Of a stretch of 42,269 nt of DNA, positions 26,285-34,780 are shown in pieces. The notes beneath the pieces were generated by a model. It was not told the DNA's origin. It saw only the letters and a program-made list of their open reading frames with translations, and searched no databases. Source of the stretch: Pseudomonas sp. BN417 (GTDB lineage Bacteria; Pseudomonadota; Gammaproteobacteria; Pseudomonadales; Pseudomonadaceae). Position numbers and translations under genes: made by a program. Numbering within the stretch: position 1 is the stretch's first letter; each line of letters starts with the position of its first letter. The stretch lies in NCBI RefSeq assembly GCF_029871205.1, contig NZ_SSOJ01000081.1:1-42269 (forward strand), written 5' to 3'.

Positions 26285-27751
26285 ATGAAAGTCGAGAAAT
26301 TCCCGCGGTTGATCGGAATCGGCAAAGGCGAGCCAGCGCCACGATTGGCACTGGCCGGCCTTGCGCTCACCATGCTGCTGTCCTCGCTGGGCACCAGCAT
26401 CGCCAATGTCGCGTTGCCGACCATGGCCCAGGCGTTCAACGCTTCCTTCCAGGACGTGCAGTGGATCGTCCTTGCCTACCTCCTTGCCATCACCACGCTG
26501 GTGGTCAGCGTCGGACGCCTCGGTGACAGGGTCGGACGCCGGCGGCTGCTCCTTTCAGGCGTCGTTCTGTTCATGGCCGCATCGCTCCTCTGCGGCTTGG
26601 CCCCGACGCTCTGGCTGCTGATCGCCGCCCGTGCGCTACAGGGGCTCGGCGCCGCCATCATGATGGCGCTGACGATGGCCTTCGTGGGGGACACGGTGCC
26701 GAAGGAGAAGACCGGGAGCGCCATGGGCCTGCTCGGCACCCTGTCGGCGATCGGCACCGCGCTCGGCCCCACCCTTGGTGGCTTCCTGATCGCCGGCCCG
26801 GGTTGGCGCGCGATCTACTTCATCAACTTGCCGCTGGGCCTGCTGGCGGCGTTCCTGGCCTGGCGCTACCTGCCCGCCGACCGCCGGATCGCCAAGGCGG
26901 ATCGCGTCCGCCTCGACCATCCGGGCACCTTGCTGCTCGCCTTGACACTGGCTGCCTATGCGCTCGCCATGACCATGGGACGCGGCGATTTCGGCCCGCT
27001 CAATGCCGCGCTGTTGATCGCGGCCGCTGCAGGCCTGGGCCTCTTCGTGCTGGCCGAGAAGCGCGCCGAGTCGCCCCTGGTGCGGCTGGAGATGTTCCGC
27101 AATCCCGTGCTCAGCGGGGGCTTCGCCATGAGCGCCCTGGTCATGACGGTGATGATGACGACGCTGGTGGTCGGCCCGTTCTACCTCTCCGGAGCGCTGG
27201 CGCTGGACGCGGCGGGCGTCGGCCTCGCCATGTCGACCGGCCCTGTAGTCTCCGCGCTGGCGAGCGTGCCGGCCGGGCATCTGGTGGACCGTTTCGGCGC
27301 CCAGCGCATGGTTGGCGCCGGGCTCATCGTCATGACGGCCGGCTCGTCCACCCTACCCATGCTACCGGCCAGCCTCGGCGTGTTCGGCTACATCGCCCCG
27401 CTCGTCGTCATCACCGCCGGCTATGCCCTGTTCCAGGCAGCCAACAACACCGCCGTGATGGCGGATGCACGGCCGGACCAGCGGGGCGTCATTTCGGGCC
27501 TGCTCAACCTGTCGCGCAATCTCGGGCTCATCACCGGCGCATCGGCCATGGGCGCGGTGTTCGCCCTCGGGTCGGCGGCTACCGCCCTCAATCCGGAGCA
27601 TCCCCAGGCGGTTGCGGCCGGCATGCACGCCACCTTCGCCGTAGCCGCGGTGTTGATCATCGCTGCCCTGGCCATCTCCCTGGCGAGCCGTGTCCGGGCG
27701 CAGCGTTGCGTTCCGTCAGGCAACGGGCGGGAGGAGGGCCCCGGCGCATGA
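26285..27751 (+). CDS. MFS multidrug efflux transporter, DHA2 (14-helix) family
   Basis: A 488-residue inner-membrane exporter with about 14 helices. The loop GRLGDRVGRRRLLL is the MFS signature between helices 2 and 3; RALQGLGAAIMMAL and GPTLGGFLI (motif C) are the antiporter hallmarks, so it should be a proton-driven drug exporter. GGGGA lies 7 nt before ATG 26285. Divergent from the MerR regulator. The last 25 residues (RVRAQRCVPSGNG) are hydrophilic. Confidence 0.9.
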   Translation: MKVEKFPRLIGIGKGEPAPRLALAGLALTMLLSSLGTSIANVALPTMAQAFNASFQDVQWIVLAYLLAITTLVVSVGRLGDRVGRRRLLLSGVVLFMAASLLCGLAPTLWLLIAARALQGLGAAIMMALTMAFVGDTVPKEKTGSAMGLLGTLSAIGTALGPTLGGFLIAGPGWRAIYFINLPLGLLAAFLAWRYLPADRRIAKADRVRLDHPGTLLLALTLAAYALAMTMGRGDFGPLNAALLIAAAAGLGLFVLAEKRAESPLVRLEMFRNPVLSGGFAMSALVMTVMMTTLVVGPFYLSGALALDAAGVGLAMSTGPVVSALASVPAGHLVDRFGAQRMVGAGLIVMTAGSSTLPMLPASLGVFGYIAPLVVITAGYALFQAANNTAVMADARPDQRGVISGLLNLSRNLGLITGASAMGAVFALGSAATALNPEHPQAVAAGMHATFAVAAVLIIAALAISLASRVRAQRCVPSGNGREEGPGA

Positions 27752-27783
27752 GCGGCGTGTGATCGGGCTTAGCGTCCCGCACC

Positions 27784-28667
27784 TCACAGCGAACCAACGA
27801 TCTGCTCGCGCAGCCACTGGTGGGCGGGGTCACGATGGGAGCGCTCATGCCAGAGCATGGCCATCTCGTAACCCGGCACCTCGATCGGTGCGTCCACCAC
27901 GCGCAGGTTGCCGTTATCGCGTACCAGGCGCTCGGGCAGCATCGCCACCAGGTCGGTGCTTTCCAGCACCGAGCGCAGGAACAGGAAGTGCGGCACCGAC
28001 AGCACCACCCGGCGCTCCAGGCCACGCTCGGCAAGGGCTTCATCGGTGATGCCACGGCATCCGGCGAGACGATCACCTGGTCGAGCTTGCAGAACTGCGC
28101 CAGGGTCGGGCGCCTCTTCAGGCGCGGATGGCCGGCACGGGCGGCCAGCACATAGCGCTCGGTGAACAGCGTGCGGTGGCGCAGGCCGGGTGGCGAGCCC
28201 TCGCTGGTATGGAAGGCGAGGTCGATCTCGCCCTGTTCCGCTTGCCTGGCGATGCGTGAGGGCACCATCTCGACCACGGCCAACCGGGTGCCCGGCGCCG
28301 CCGCGCGCAGCCCGTCCAGCGCGGGCAGCAGGATTGCCGATTCGCCGTAGTCGGTGGCAGCGATGCGCCAGGTATGCCGGGCCTCGGCCGGGTCGAACGG
28401 GCTGGCCGGGGAGACGGCGCTTTCCAGGGCCTTGAGTGCCTGGCGCAGCGGTTCGCGCAGCTCCTCGGCCCGCGCGGTCGGGCGCATGCCCCTGGGGCCC
28501 GGCAGTAACAGCGGGTCGTCGAAGATCTCGCGCAGCTTGGCGAGGTGGACGCTCACCGACGGCTGGGAGAAGTTCAGGCGCTCCGCCGCGCGGGTCACGT
28601 TGTGCTCCGAGAGCAACACGTCCAGCGTCACCAGCAGGTTGAGGTCCAAACGTCTGAGATTATTCAT
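27784..28667 (-). pseudogene. LysR family regulator, frameshifted
   Basis: Starting at ATG 28667 the product opens MNNLRRLDLNLLVTLD with a full LysR helix-turn-helix (LSEHNVTRAAERLNFSQPSV). The reading frame is good up to QVIVSPDAVA near 28055, then goes out of frame; the correct continuation ITDEALAERG...VPHFLFLRSVLES...REQIVGSL lies in another frame and ends with TGA at 27784. Restoring one G at about 28051-28056 would rejoin the two into a normal LysR of about 294 residues. So it is either a recent frameshift or a sequencing error. It is divergent from an NAD(P)H:quinone oxidoreductase that it probably controlled. Confidence 0.85.
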
Positions 28668-28670
28668 CCG

Positions 28671-28710
28671 TATACCTGGAATATTGGATATTCATTTCCA
28701 ATATACCTGG
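28671..28710. promoter_or_regulatory. LysR operator candidate
   Basis: In the 86-bp divergent gap, ATATTGGA (28681-28688) and TCCAATAT (28697-28704) form a perfect 8-bp inverted repeat with an 8-bp spacer, and TATACCTGG is repeated at 28671 and 28702, 31 bp apart (about three helical turns). This suits a LysR tetramer binding in front of the oxidoreductase. Confidence 0.6.
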
Positions 28711-28753
28711 GGGAAATCCATCCTGCGCCCATCTTGCAACGGAGGTTTCCACC

Positions 28754-29542
28754 ATGAATGTACTGATCGTCCACGCCCATCCCGAACCCGGCTCGCTCAA
28801 TGGCGCACTGAAGGACTTCGCGGTCGAGCGCCTCCAGGCTGCGGGGCACGCCGTCCAGGTCTCGGACCTGTATGCGATGAACTGGAAAGCCCCGCTCGAC
28901 GCCGGCGACAGCCTGGACTACGAGCCCGGTGCGCGCTTCGACCCATCCCTGGACTCCAAGCGGGCGTTCGCCAACGACCGGCAGAGCGCTGACATCGCCC
29001 TGGAGCAGGACAAGCTGCGCTGGGCGGATGCGCTGATCCTGCAGTTTCCCCTCTGGTGGTTCTCGATGCCGGCGATCCTCAAGGGCTGGGTGGAGCGTGT
29101 CTACGCCTATGGCTTCGCCTACGGGGTGGGGGAGCACTCCGATGTCCGCTGGGGCAGCCGCTATGGCGAAGGCTCGATGGCCGGCAAGCGGGCGATGCTG
29201 ATCGTCACCACCGGCGGCTGGGAGTCCCACTACAGCGCCCGGGGCATCAACGGCCCCATGGACGACGTGCTGTTCCCGATTCACCACGGCATCCTCTATT
29301 ACCCCGGCTTCGACGTGCTGCCGCCGTTCGTGGTCCATCGCACCAGCCGCATCGACGAGATCCGCTTCACCGCCATCCGCGACGAACTCGGCCAGCGCCT
29401 CGACGACCTCTGGCAGACCGCACCGATTCCGTTCCGCCCGCAGAACGCCGGTGAATATGAGATTCCCGCGCTCACGCTGAAAGCCGAGGTGGCGCCGGAG
29501 CGGGTCGGCTTCGCCGCGCATATCGCCCAGGAGGGCGTTTGA
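28754..29542 (+). CDS. NAD(P)H dehydrogenase (quinone), NQO1-like flavodoxin fold
   Basis: A 262-residue FAD-binding oxidoreductase. It opens NVLIVHAHPEPGSLNGAL, has ILQFPLWWFSMPAILKGW and TTGGWESHYSARGINGP, matching the DT-diaphorase/YwrO-type family. Such enzymes reduce quinones or nitro compounds by two electrons and are often induced through a divergent LysR protein. The ribosome binding site is GGAGG about 8 nt before ATG 28754. A terminator follows the stop at 29575-29598. Not the same family branch as the mdaB gene at the left end. Confidence 0.9.
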   Translation: MNVLIVHAHPEPGSLNGALKDFAVERLQAAGHAVQVSDLYAMNWKAPLDAGDSLDYEPGARFDPSLDSKRAFANDRQSADIALEQDKLRWADALILQFPLWWFSMPAILKGWVERVYAYGFAYGVGEHSDVRWGSRYGEGSMAGKRAMLIVTTGGWESHYSARGINGPMDDVLFPIHHGILYYPGFDVLPPFVVHRTSRIDEIRFTAIRDELGQRLDDLWQTAPIPFRPQNAGEYEIPALTLKAEVAPERVGFAAHIAQEGV

Positions 29543-29574
29543 GCGATTGCACCGATGAATGGGGGAGGGAGGGA

Positions 29575-29598
29575 CCCTGGCCGATGGCCGGGGTTTTT
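29575..29598 (+). terminator. Rho-independent terminator after the quinone oxidoreductase
   Basis: CCCTGGCC-GAT-GGCCGGGG forms an 8-bp stem (one G-T pair, 3-nt loop) followed by TTTTT, starting 33 bp after the stop. Confidence 0.8.
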
Positions 29599-29759
29599 CC
29601 ATTGCCGATGGCTGGCAGCGGTTCTGCAGGAACTTCGGGTGGCGCTGTGGGTCGGAATTCTCCGCCGTTCCAGGCCCCTTGTCCGCGCGTGTGACACCGG
29701 GCTTCGGCGGATAACCAACAAGACCCACCACCCGTACCGGGATTTCGGCCTGAAATCAG

Positions 29760-30533
29760 ATGAAAATGCCCTCGATGCAAGCCAATCGCTTCATGTCGGT
29801 CCTGATACTGGCCCTTTGCGCGGCCGCTTCGCTGCCGTCGATGGCGGCCCAGCAGAGCAACAGCGCCTCCGCCGCAATGTTGGAGGCGGCGGCGCTGCAA
29901 TTGGAGTTTGGTGAGGTGGAGCAGGCTGGCGATACGCTGGAGCGTGCCTTGCGCATCGAGCCGAACAATCCCGCGACCTTGCATTATCTGGGGCAGGTGC
30001 GTCTCCAGCAGGGGCAGTACGAGCAGGCCGTCGCCCTGGCCACTCGGTCCAATGCGCGCGCCCGCAACGACGCCGAGTTGCGCGAGCGCAATCTCCAGCT
30101 GATCCAGACGGCCCGGCAGGCCATGGGGCCGGGCGTGGCATACGGGGTGATGGCGGAGGTGGATGAGCCGGCTGAAGTCCGGGTGGGCCTGGACAAGGAC
30201 GTGGAAAGCGGGCGTGAGGCAGGAATCGCCGCGGCCGATCTGGCCGACTCGCCCGCAAATGCTGAGCAGCTCGCCACACTCGCCAATGAAGCCCTCGCAA
30301 CGGAGTTGCCAACGGGTGACCGGGAACCCGGTGACGCAGCTGGTTTGCAAACCGCTTCTTTGCAGACGTTGCCTGCGGATGAAGAACTGCGCATCCCCGT
30401 TGGCCAGATGCCGCCGCGTGGCAAATGCCGGATCTGGTTTCCTGACCGTCCGGCAGGACAGCAACCAAAGCCCGACAAATGCAAGAAGCTGCAGAATCGG
30501 ATTCCCCAAGGCGCCTATCTGGTTCGTGGTTGA
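29760..30533 (+). CDS. Exported TPR protein with a C-terminal CRxW motif
   Basis: A 257-residue protein with a signal peptide (LILALCAAASLPSMAAQ) and TPR-type repeats at about 40-115 (LEFGEVEQAGDTLERALRIEPNNPATLHYLGQV, in parts). The last 50 residues hold CRIWFPDRPAGQQ and PDKCKKLQNRIPQGAYLV, the C-R-(I/V)-W-x-P and Q-P-x-x-C motif of some envelope proteins; the two Cys could pair. The start at ATG 29760 lacks a good ribosome binding site; ATG 29766 or 29775 is possible. Function unknown; periplasmic peptide or complex assembly is a guess. Confidence 0.7.
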   Translation: MKMPSMQANRFMSVLILALCAAASLPSMAAQQSNSASAAMLEAAALQLEFGEVEQAGDTLERALRIEPNNPATLHYLGQVRLQQGQYEQAVALATRSNARARNDAELRERNLQLIQTARQAMGPGVAYGVMAEVDEPAEVRVGLDKDVESGREAGIAAADLADSPANAEQLATLANEALATELPTGDREPGDAAGLQTASLQTLPADEELRIPVGQMPPRGKCRIWFPDRPAGQQPKPDKCKKLQNRIPQGAYLVRG

Positions 30534-30641
30534 GGCGTGACCCTTGCCACGGACCGCTCCGGCGGGCCGCTTACTGGTGCACCGTCGCCGCTGGAACAGG
30601 CGCCTGGGCCCTGCGCGTCAGCCACTCGGCCGGCCCATCGC

Positions 30642-30731
30642 GGCTTCGGGGATGAGGAGCGGATGCGGGCGACCTTTCAGCGGCATCTGGCTATTTCTCC
30701 GAGGGACTATCGCAAACGGTTTTCGCGCTGA
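30642..30731 (+). pseudogene. C-terminal remnant of an AraC family regulator
   Basis: One short frame encodes GFGDEERMRATFQRHL...SPRDYRKRFS, the second helix-turn-helix and end of AraC/GlxA-type regulators. The upstream part (30534-30641) keeps the frame but is not AraC-like. Only the last 30 residues survive. No other gene is seen between 30534 and 30915. Confidence 0.75.
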
Positions 30732-30915
30732 CCGCTTCGGCTGGCTTCCTGCTGCTGTCGACTGAGTCCACGGCCCTGGATCAGCCCATGCGCCACGCCC
30801 ATCCTGAAGCCAGATGAGGCGAGGTGTTGGTATCGCCATTCTGCAAACGCATAGTGCTTGGGGGAAGAGGGCGCCTCTCTGCAATCTGGGGCGCTTCCAA
30901 CTCGAGTTTGCGACC

Positions 30916-31752
30916 ATGACCGAATTTCAGACTTTTACCCGTCAAGATCATGCCGGTGTGGCAATCGTGAGTTTCGATCACCCACCGATCAACCTGGTTG
31001 ACCGCGCAATGGTGATCGACCTGATGCGGCTGGTCAGAGACCTTGAGGATGACGTTCAAACCCGGGTAGTGATATTTCGAAGCGCCAATCCGGAGTTCTT
31101 CCTGGCTCACTACGACTTGGCTAGCCAACTCGACCAACCGCCAATGACCTTGCTGCCCGGAACAGCCAGCCCGCTTAGTGAGTTGTTCACAGGTTTCAGC
31201 CGGCTCCAGCAGGTAACGATTGGCGAGCTGCGTGGTCGCGCGCGGGGCGCCGGCAGCGAGTTCCTATTGGCCTTGGATATGCGTTTCGCCGCCCTTGAAA
31301 CTGCGGTGCTGGGCCAACCGGAGGTTGCAGTCGGACTGCTTCCGGGGGCCGGCGGGACAGTACGACTCACGCAGATGCTGGGACGCGCGCGGGCATTGGA
31401 AGCGTGCCTCGGCGGCGAAGATTTCGACGCGAGCACCGCCGAGCGCTATGGCTGGATAAATCGCGCAATGCCCGAGAGCCAACTCAGTGGTTTCTGCAAC
31501 GACCTGGCGCGCCGTATCGCCGGGTTCCCCGCCAGTGGGATAGACCACATCAAGGCTGTAGTGGATGGCGTCAGCGCGGCTTCGGAAACGGCGCTCATTG
31601 ACGAATCGCAGCGTTTTGTCCCTGGCATGAATGAACAGGAAACGATCAGTCGAGTGCGTTGGATGCTTGGGCAGGGTGGGCAGTCCGATGGTGATATGGA
31701 ACGCAACCTCGGCGATAGACTTGGCCGCTTTTCAAAATCACCTGGTGAATGA
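30916..31752 (+). CDS. Enoyl-CoA hydratase/isomerase (crotonase) family protein
   Basis: A 278-residue crotonase-fold protein. GVAIVSFDHPPINLVD is the opening strand; GELRGRARGAGSEFLLALDMRFA gives the oxyanion GAGSE loop and the CoA-binding helix, and GQPEVAVGLLPGAGGTVRL carries the second Gly-rich turn and a Glu candidate. The usual catalytic Glu pairs are not fully recognisable, so an isomerase or hydrolase role is possible. Start ATG 30916 is based on the family; the ribosome binding site is weak. It stands alone between two regulator remnants and its codon use is somewhat less GC-rich than the neighbours, so it may have come in recently. Confidence 0.75.
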   Translation: MTEFQTFTRQDHAGVAIVSFDHPPINLVDRAMVIDLMRLVRDLEDDVQTRVVIFRSANPEFFLAHYDLASQLDQPPMTLLPGTASPLSELFTGFSRLQQVTIGELRGRARGAGSEFLLALDMRFAALETAVLGQPEVAVGLLPGAGGTVRLTQMLGRARALEACLGGEDFDASTAERYGWINRAMPESQLSGFCNDLARRIAGFPASGIDHIKAVVDGVSAASETALIDESQRFVPGMNEQETISRVRWMLGQGGQSDGDMERNLGDRLGRFSKSPGE

Positions 31753-31900
31753 CCACGCACGGCAGCCGGGCATTCTCTGAAATCGCTTGGCCGGCCTTGT
31801 CGCGGAAACAAGGGCAATATCCTCCGCGATCGGGCCGATTGCCCACGTGCAGGACAAGACCTGTCTCCTCCGTGGTTATCAGGTCGTTCCTTGTCAGTCC

Positions 31901-32044
31901 CTATATGGTTCCCGCGCCGCCGTCTGTCGTTCGCGAGAACTCCCGTAGCGCTTCAATGAACTCCCTCCCCACCGGCCGTCTGCGTCGCTCTATCCAGACA
32001 AGTTGAGTCGTCAAAGGCAGAGCCGGTGACTCAGGACCCTGTCC
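31901..32044 (-). pseudogene. C-terminal remnant of a LysR family regulator
   Basis: A 47-codon minus-strand frame ends with the LysR C-terminus (LTTQLVWIERRRRPVGREF, EALREFSR) and a TAG at 31901. It is preceded by an in-frame TGA inside a near-perfect palindrome (CTGTCCT-N-AGGACAG, 32039-32053). Nothing else of the regulator is seen; the DNA from 31753 to 31900 holds no gene. It may be the tail of a regulator once linked to the flavoprotein gene upstream. Confidence 0.7.
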
Positions 32045-32086
32045 TCAGGACAGCTTCTAGCCGGGGAGGGGCGCGGCAGGCCGCCT

Positions 32087-33574
32087 TTAAAGACGTGCTT
32101 CGATCGCCGCTTTCGCGGCGTTCAACCCCGCCTGGCGCCCGAAGAAAGTGGCATCGGCCAGCGACAGGCCCGAGCTGTAGCCGCCGCTCCAGCGTGGCAA
32201 GCCACAGGAGGTACGTCCGGCCGCATACAGGCCACCGATCGGCTCTCGCTTCTCCGTGACGACCTGGCCAGTCGGCAAGGTATCCAGGCCACCGAGCGTG
32301 AAATGGGGATAGAACGCATAGCCGATTCGGCAATCCAGCGCGACAAAGGGCGGCTCATTGAGTGGCTTGAGCCATTTCCCGGCTTTATGGAACAAGGGAT
32401 CGCGGCCGTCGGCGGCATGGCGGTTATACAGTTCCACCGTGTCGGTCAGGGCGCCTTCCGGCAGCCCGAGTTCCAGTTCGACCTCTGCCCAGGTTTCGCC
32501 CACGGCGGCGATATCGATGCGGGTGAATTCCGCCGGTCGCTCGAAAATCGCGTTGTCAGCCAGCAGGTAAATGCGGTCACCGGATTGCTGCATGATGTGA
32601 TGGCCGATGCGCCCGTGATAGCAGTCCTCATTGATGAAGCGTTGGCCGCGTTCATTGACGAAGATTCCCTTCACCAGCGACTCCGGCGCGTAGAAGGGCA
32701 GGCTGACAAAGGCCTCGTTCATGTGGATGGCGGCGCCCCCCACGCTCCTGCCCAGGAGGATGCCGGTTCCATCATCGCCAGGTGTCCCGATGGGATCGTC
32801 GGAGCGCAGCAGATGCGGTGCGTAGCGCCTGACCATGTCGCGGTTCATCGCAAAGCCACCGGCACACAGGACCACACCGTTGCGAGCGCGTATGAAACGG
32901 ATCTGGCCATCGCTGCGGACCACCACACCATGCACGGCGTTGGCGTCATCTGCTATCAACGCGAGCACTCGGCTGTCGTATCGAATATCCACGCCGAGCG
33001 CTTCGACGCGAGCGGCCAGGGCATCCATGAGCATGCGCCCTCCGCCCCAGCCGGCCCACTGTGGGGTGTGCCCGCGGGGGCAGGGCTTGGCCTGTTCAAC
33101 GAACGGCCAGGCCTCTTCGCTACCGGACCAGATCAAGCAGTCATCCGTCACCGGCTCCATCATTTTTTCCGGCAGGAAGGTGTTCTTGTATTTGACGCCC
33201 TGTGCCACCAGCCATTCATAGTGGGCAAGGCTGCTCTGTGCGTAGAGGCGCACCTTCGCTTCGTCCGCGTCGACACCGCCAGCCATCATCAGGTAGCGAA
33301 ACAGGTCCTCGGTGTCGTCGCTGAATCCTGCCTCGCGCTGAGCAGGAGTGCCCCCGCTACCCCCCAGGTAGATCTCTCCCCCTGACATGGCGCTGGTGCC
33401 ACCGTTGCCGGAAGTGGCCTCCAGCAGCGTCACGGCCACTCCTGCGCTGGCGGCCTCAATGGCGGCACTTGCACCGGCAGCGCCAAATCCAACGATGAGG
33501 ACATCAGTCTCGTGATCCCATTGGGGAACCTGATGGATACGGCAGGGACGAGAGGAGGAGAAGTCGGCTGTCAT
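32087..33574 (-). CDS. FAD-dependent oxidoreductase, KstD/fumarate-reductase-like
   Basis: A 495-residue flavoprotein. The FAD dinucleotide fold is DVLIVGFGAAGASAAIEA (near 24-41); GNGGTSAMSGGEIYLGG is the flavin loop and GLYAAGRTSCGLPRWSGGYSSGLS the C-terminal FAD segment, quoted in parts. These are shared by 3-ketosteroid-delta1-dehydrogenases and fumarate reductase flavoproteins. It has no heme or signal motif, so cytoplasmic. ATG 33574 is chosen over the longer open frame because AAGGA lies 8 nt upstream. The steroid-type active site cannot be confirmed; substrate is open. Nearby genes include a crotonase and the exported aromatic enzymes. Confidence 0.8.
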   Translation of the reverse strand: MTADFSSSRPCRIHQVPQWDHETDVLIVGFGAAGASAAIEAASAGVAVTLLEATSGNGGTSAMSGGEIYLGGSGGTPAQREAGFSDDTEDLFRYLMMAGGVDADEAKVRLYAQSSLAHYEWLVAQGVKYKNTFLPEKMMEPVTDDCLIWSGSEEAWPFVEQAKPCPRGHTPQWAGWGGGRMLMDALAARVEALGVDIRYDSRVLALIADDANAVHGVVVRSDGQIRFIRARNGVVLCAGGFAMNRDMVRRYAPHLLRSDDPIGTPGDDGTGILLGRSVGGAAIHMNEAFVSLPFYAPESLVKGIFVNERGQRFINEDCYHGRIGHHIMQQSGDRIYLLADNAIFERPAEFTRIDIAAVGETWAEVELELGLPEGALTDTVELYNRHAADGRDPLFHKAGKWLKPLNEPPFVALDCRIGYAFYPHFTLGGLDTLPTGQVVTEKREPIGGLYAAGRTSCGLPRWSGGYSSGLSLADATFFGRQAGLNAAKAAIEARL

Positions 33575-34008
33575 GCATGGGGTCCTTGTTGGTTTTGTCA
33601 TGCGGGAGCGGCTTGCAATTGCGCGCTCAAGGTACAAGCAGCCGGAAATCCTCCACCTCGTCCACATGGACTAGCGGATGCTTTTCCCCTCGGGCGCTCT
33701 CACGCTGTGGAAGGTCTGGTCACATCGAATGCAAATGGGTGGTCAGTGGGGTTGCAGTGAAGAAGGGGAGGTTGGGTTTCTCAACACGGGGACGACAAGT
33801 ACGGCTGGCCCTCGCTCGTCGCAGAATCGAGGCTGTCTCTTTCTCACTGTCATACCTCAGCGAAACACTGAATTGGCGGGCCGGCCTGACGGGATTCTGG
33901 CCAGTGCCTAGACTCATCAGGCACACGCCTCGTCGCCTTCGCTGACGGCGGGAAGTCTGGCGTGCCGTCATCACTACGACCGGGTCCTGTACAGGGGAGG
34001 AGGCGGAC
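33575..34008. other. Intergenic region upstream of two divergent genes
   Basis: 434 bp between the divergent flavoprotein and dioxygenase genes. I see no gene, clear dyad or repeat; the short frames here match no family. It ends with a strong Shine-Dalgarno tract (GGGGAGGAGG, 33993-34002) for the dioxygenase. Confidence 0.5.
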
Positions 34009-34674
34009 GTGGACAAGCAGCGAATGAAGGAAGCAGGCATCTCTCGACGTCATTTCCTGGGTGGAAGCGCAGTCCTCCTGGGAGGCGGCCTGTTGGCCGG
34101 GCCGGCCTTCGCTCAGCAGGGTTGCCCGCTTACCCAAGGCGACATTCTCGGTCCCTACTACCGGTTCGGCGCGCCATTCCAGTCGCGGCTGGCCGGGCCC
34201 GAGGAACCGGGCGAGCGCCTGGTAGTGACCGGCACCGTATTCAGTTCGGACTGCCGCACTCCGGTCCCGGGTGCCCTGGTCGAAATCTGGCAGGCCAACA
34301 GCGCCGGCCTCTACGACACCGAAAAGCCGGGCAACTTCACCGACAAGGGCAAGTTCCGCCTACGCGGGATGCTCTACACCGATGAGCAGGGTAAGTACCG
34401 CATCGAGACCGTCATGCCGGGTCGCTACCCCGTCCCGCCAAACCTGCCCGGGCTGGAAAAGTACGGGGGGCTGATGCGCCCCGCGCATATTCATTTCCGC
34501 GTGATGGAGTCGCTCCACGTGCCCGTGACCCTGCAGCTCTACTTCAAGGGCGACCCTTTCATCGCCGGTGACCCCTGGGCACATGACCGAACCACCAACA
34601 CCATCGAACTGCAGCAGGATGGCGAGCTGCGTCGCGGCGTGTTCGACATCGTGCTTGCCCGGGGTTTCCAGTGA
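34009..34674 (+). CDS. Exported intradiol ring-cleavage dioxygenase-like protein
   Basis: A 221-residue protein with a twin-arginine signal: R13-R14 in SRRHFLGGSAVLLGGG, then AFAQQ. The mature domain has the intradiol fold and the four non-heme Fe(III) ligands in order: Y102 (LYDTE), Y140 (GRYP), H160 and H162 in RPAHIHF. Cytoplasmic catechol and protocatechuate dioxygenases lack signals, so this enzyme would act on an aromatic ring in the periplasm. Start is GTG 34009 behind GGGGAGGAGG; ATG 34024 would start inside the twin-Arg region. First of a group with two other exported hydrolases and a GlxA regulator. Confidence 0.85.
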   Translation: MDKQRMKEAGISRRHFLGGSAVLLGGGLLAGPAFAQQGCPLTQGDILGPYYRFGAPFQSRLAGPEEPGERLVVTGTVFSSDCRTPVPGALVEIWQANSAGLYDTEKPGNFTDKGKFRLRGMLYTDEQGKYRIETVMPGRYPVPPNLPGLEKYGGLMRPAHIHFRVMESLHVPVTLQLYFKGDPFIAGDPWAHDRTTNTIELQQDGELRRGVFDIVLARGFQ

Positions 34675-34780
34675 GCTCGCCCAAGTGGGCGGCTGATCCA
34701 TCACCTGGTTGCAAGCGTGCGGTGAGTAATGCGGCCAGCCGTGGCCCTGCCAGCACGAGCAGGGCCATGACTTGTCCACG

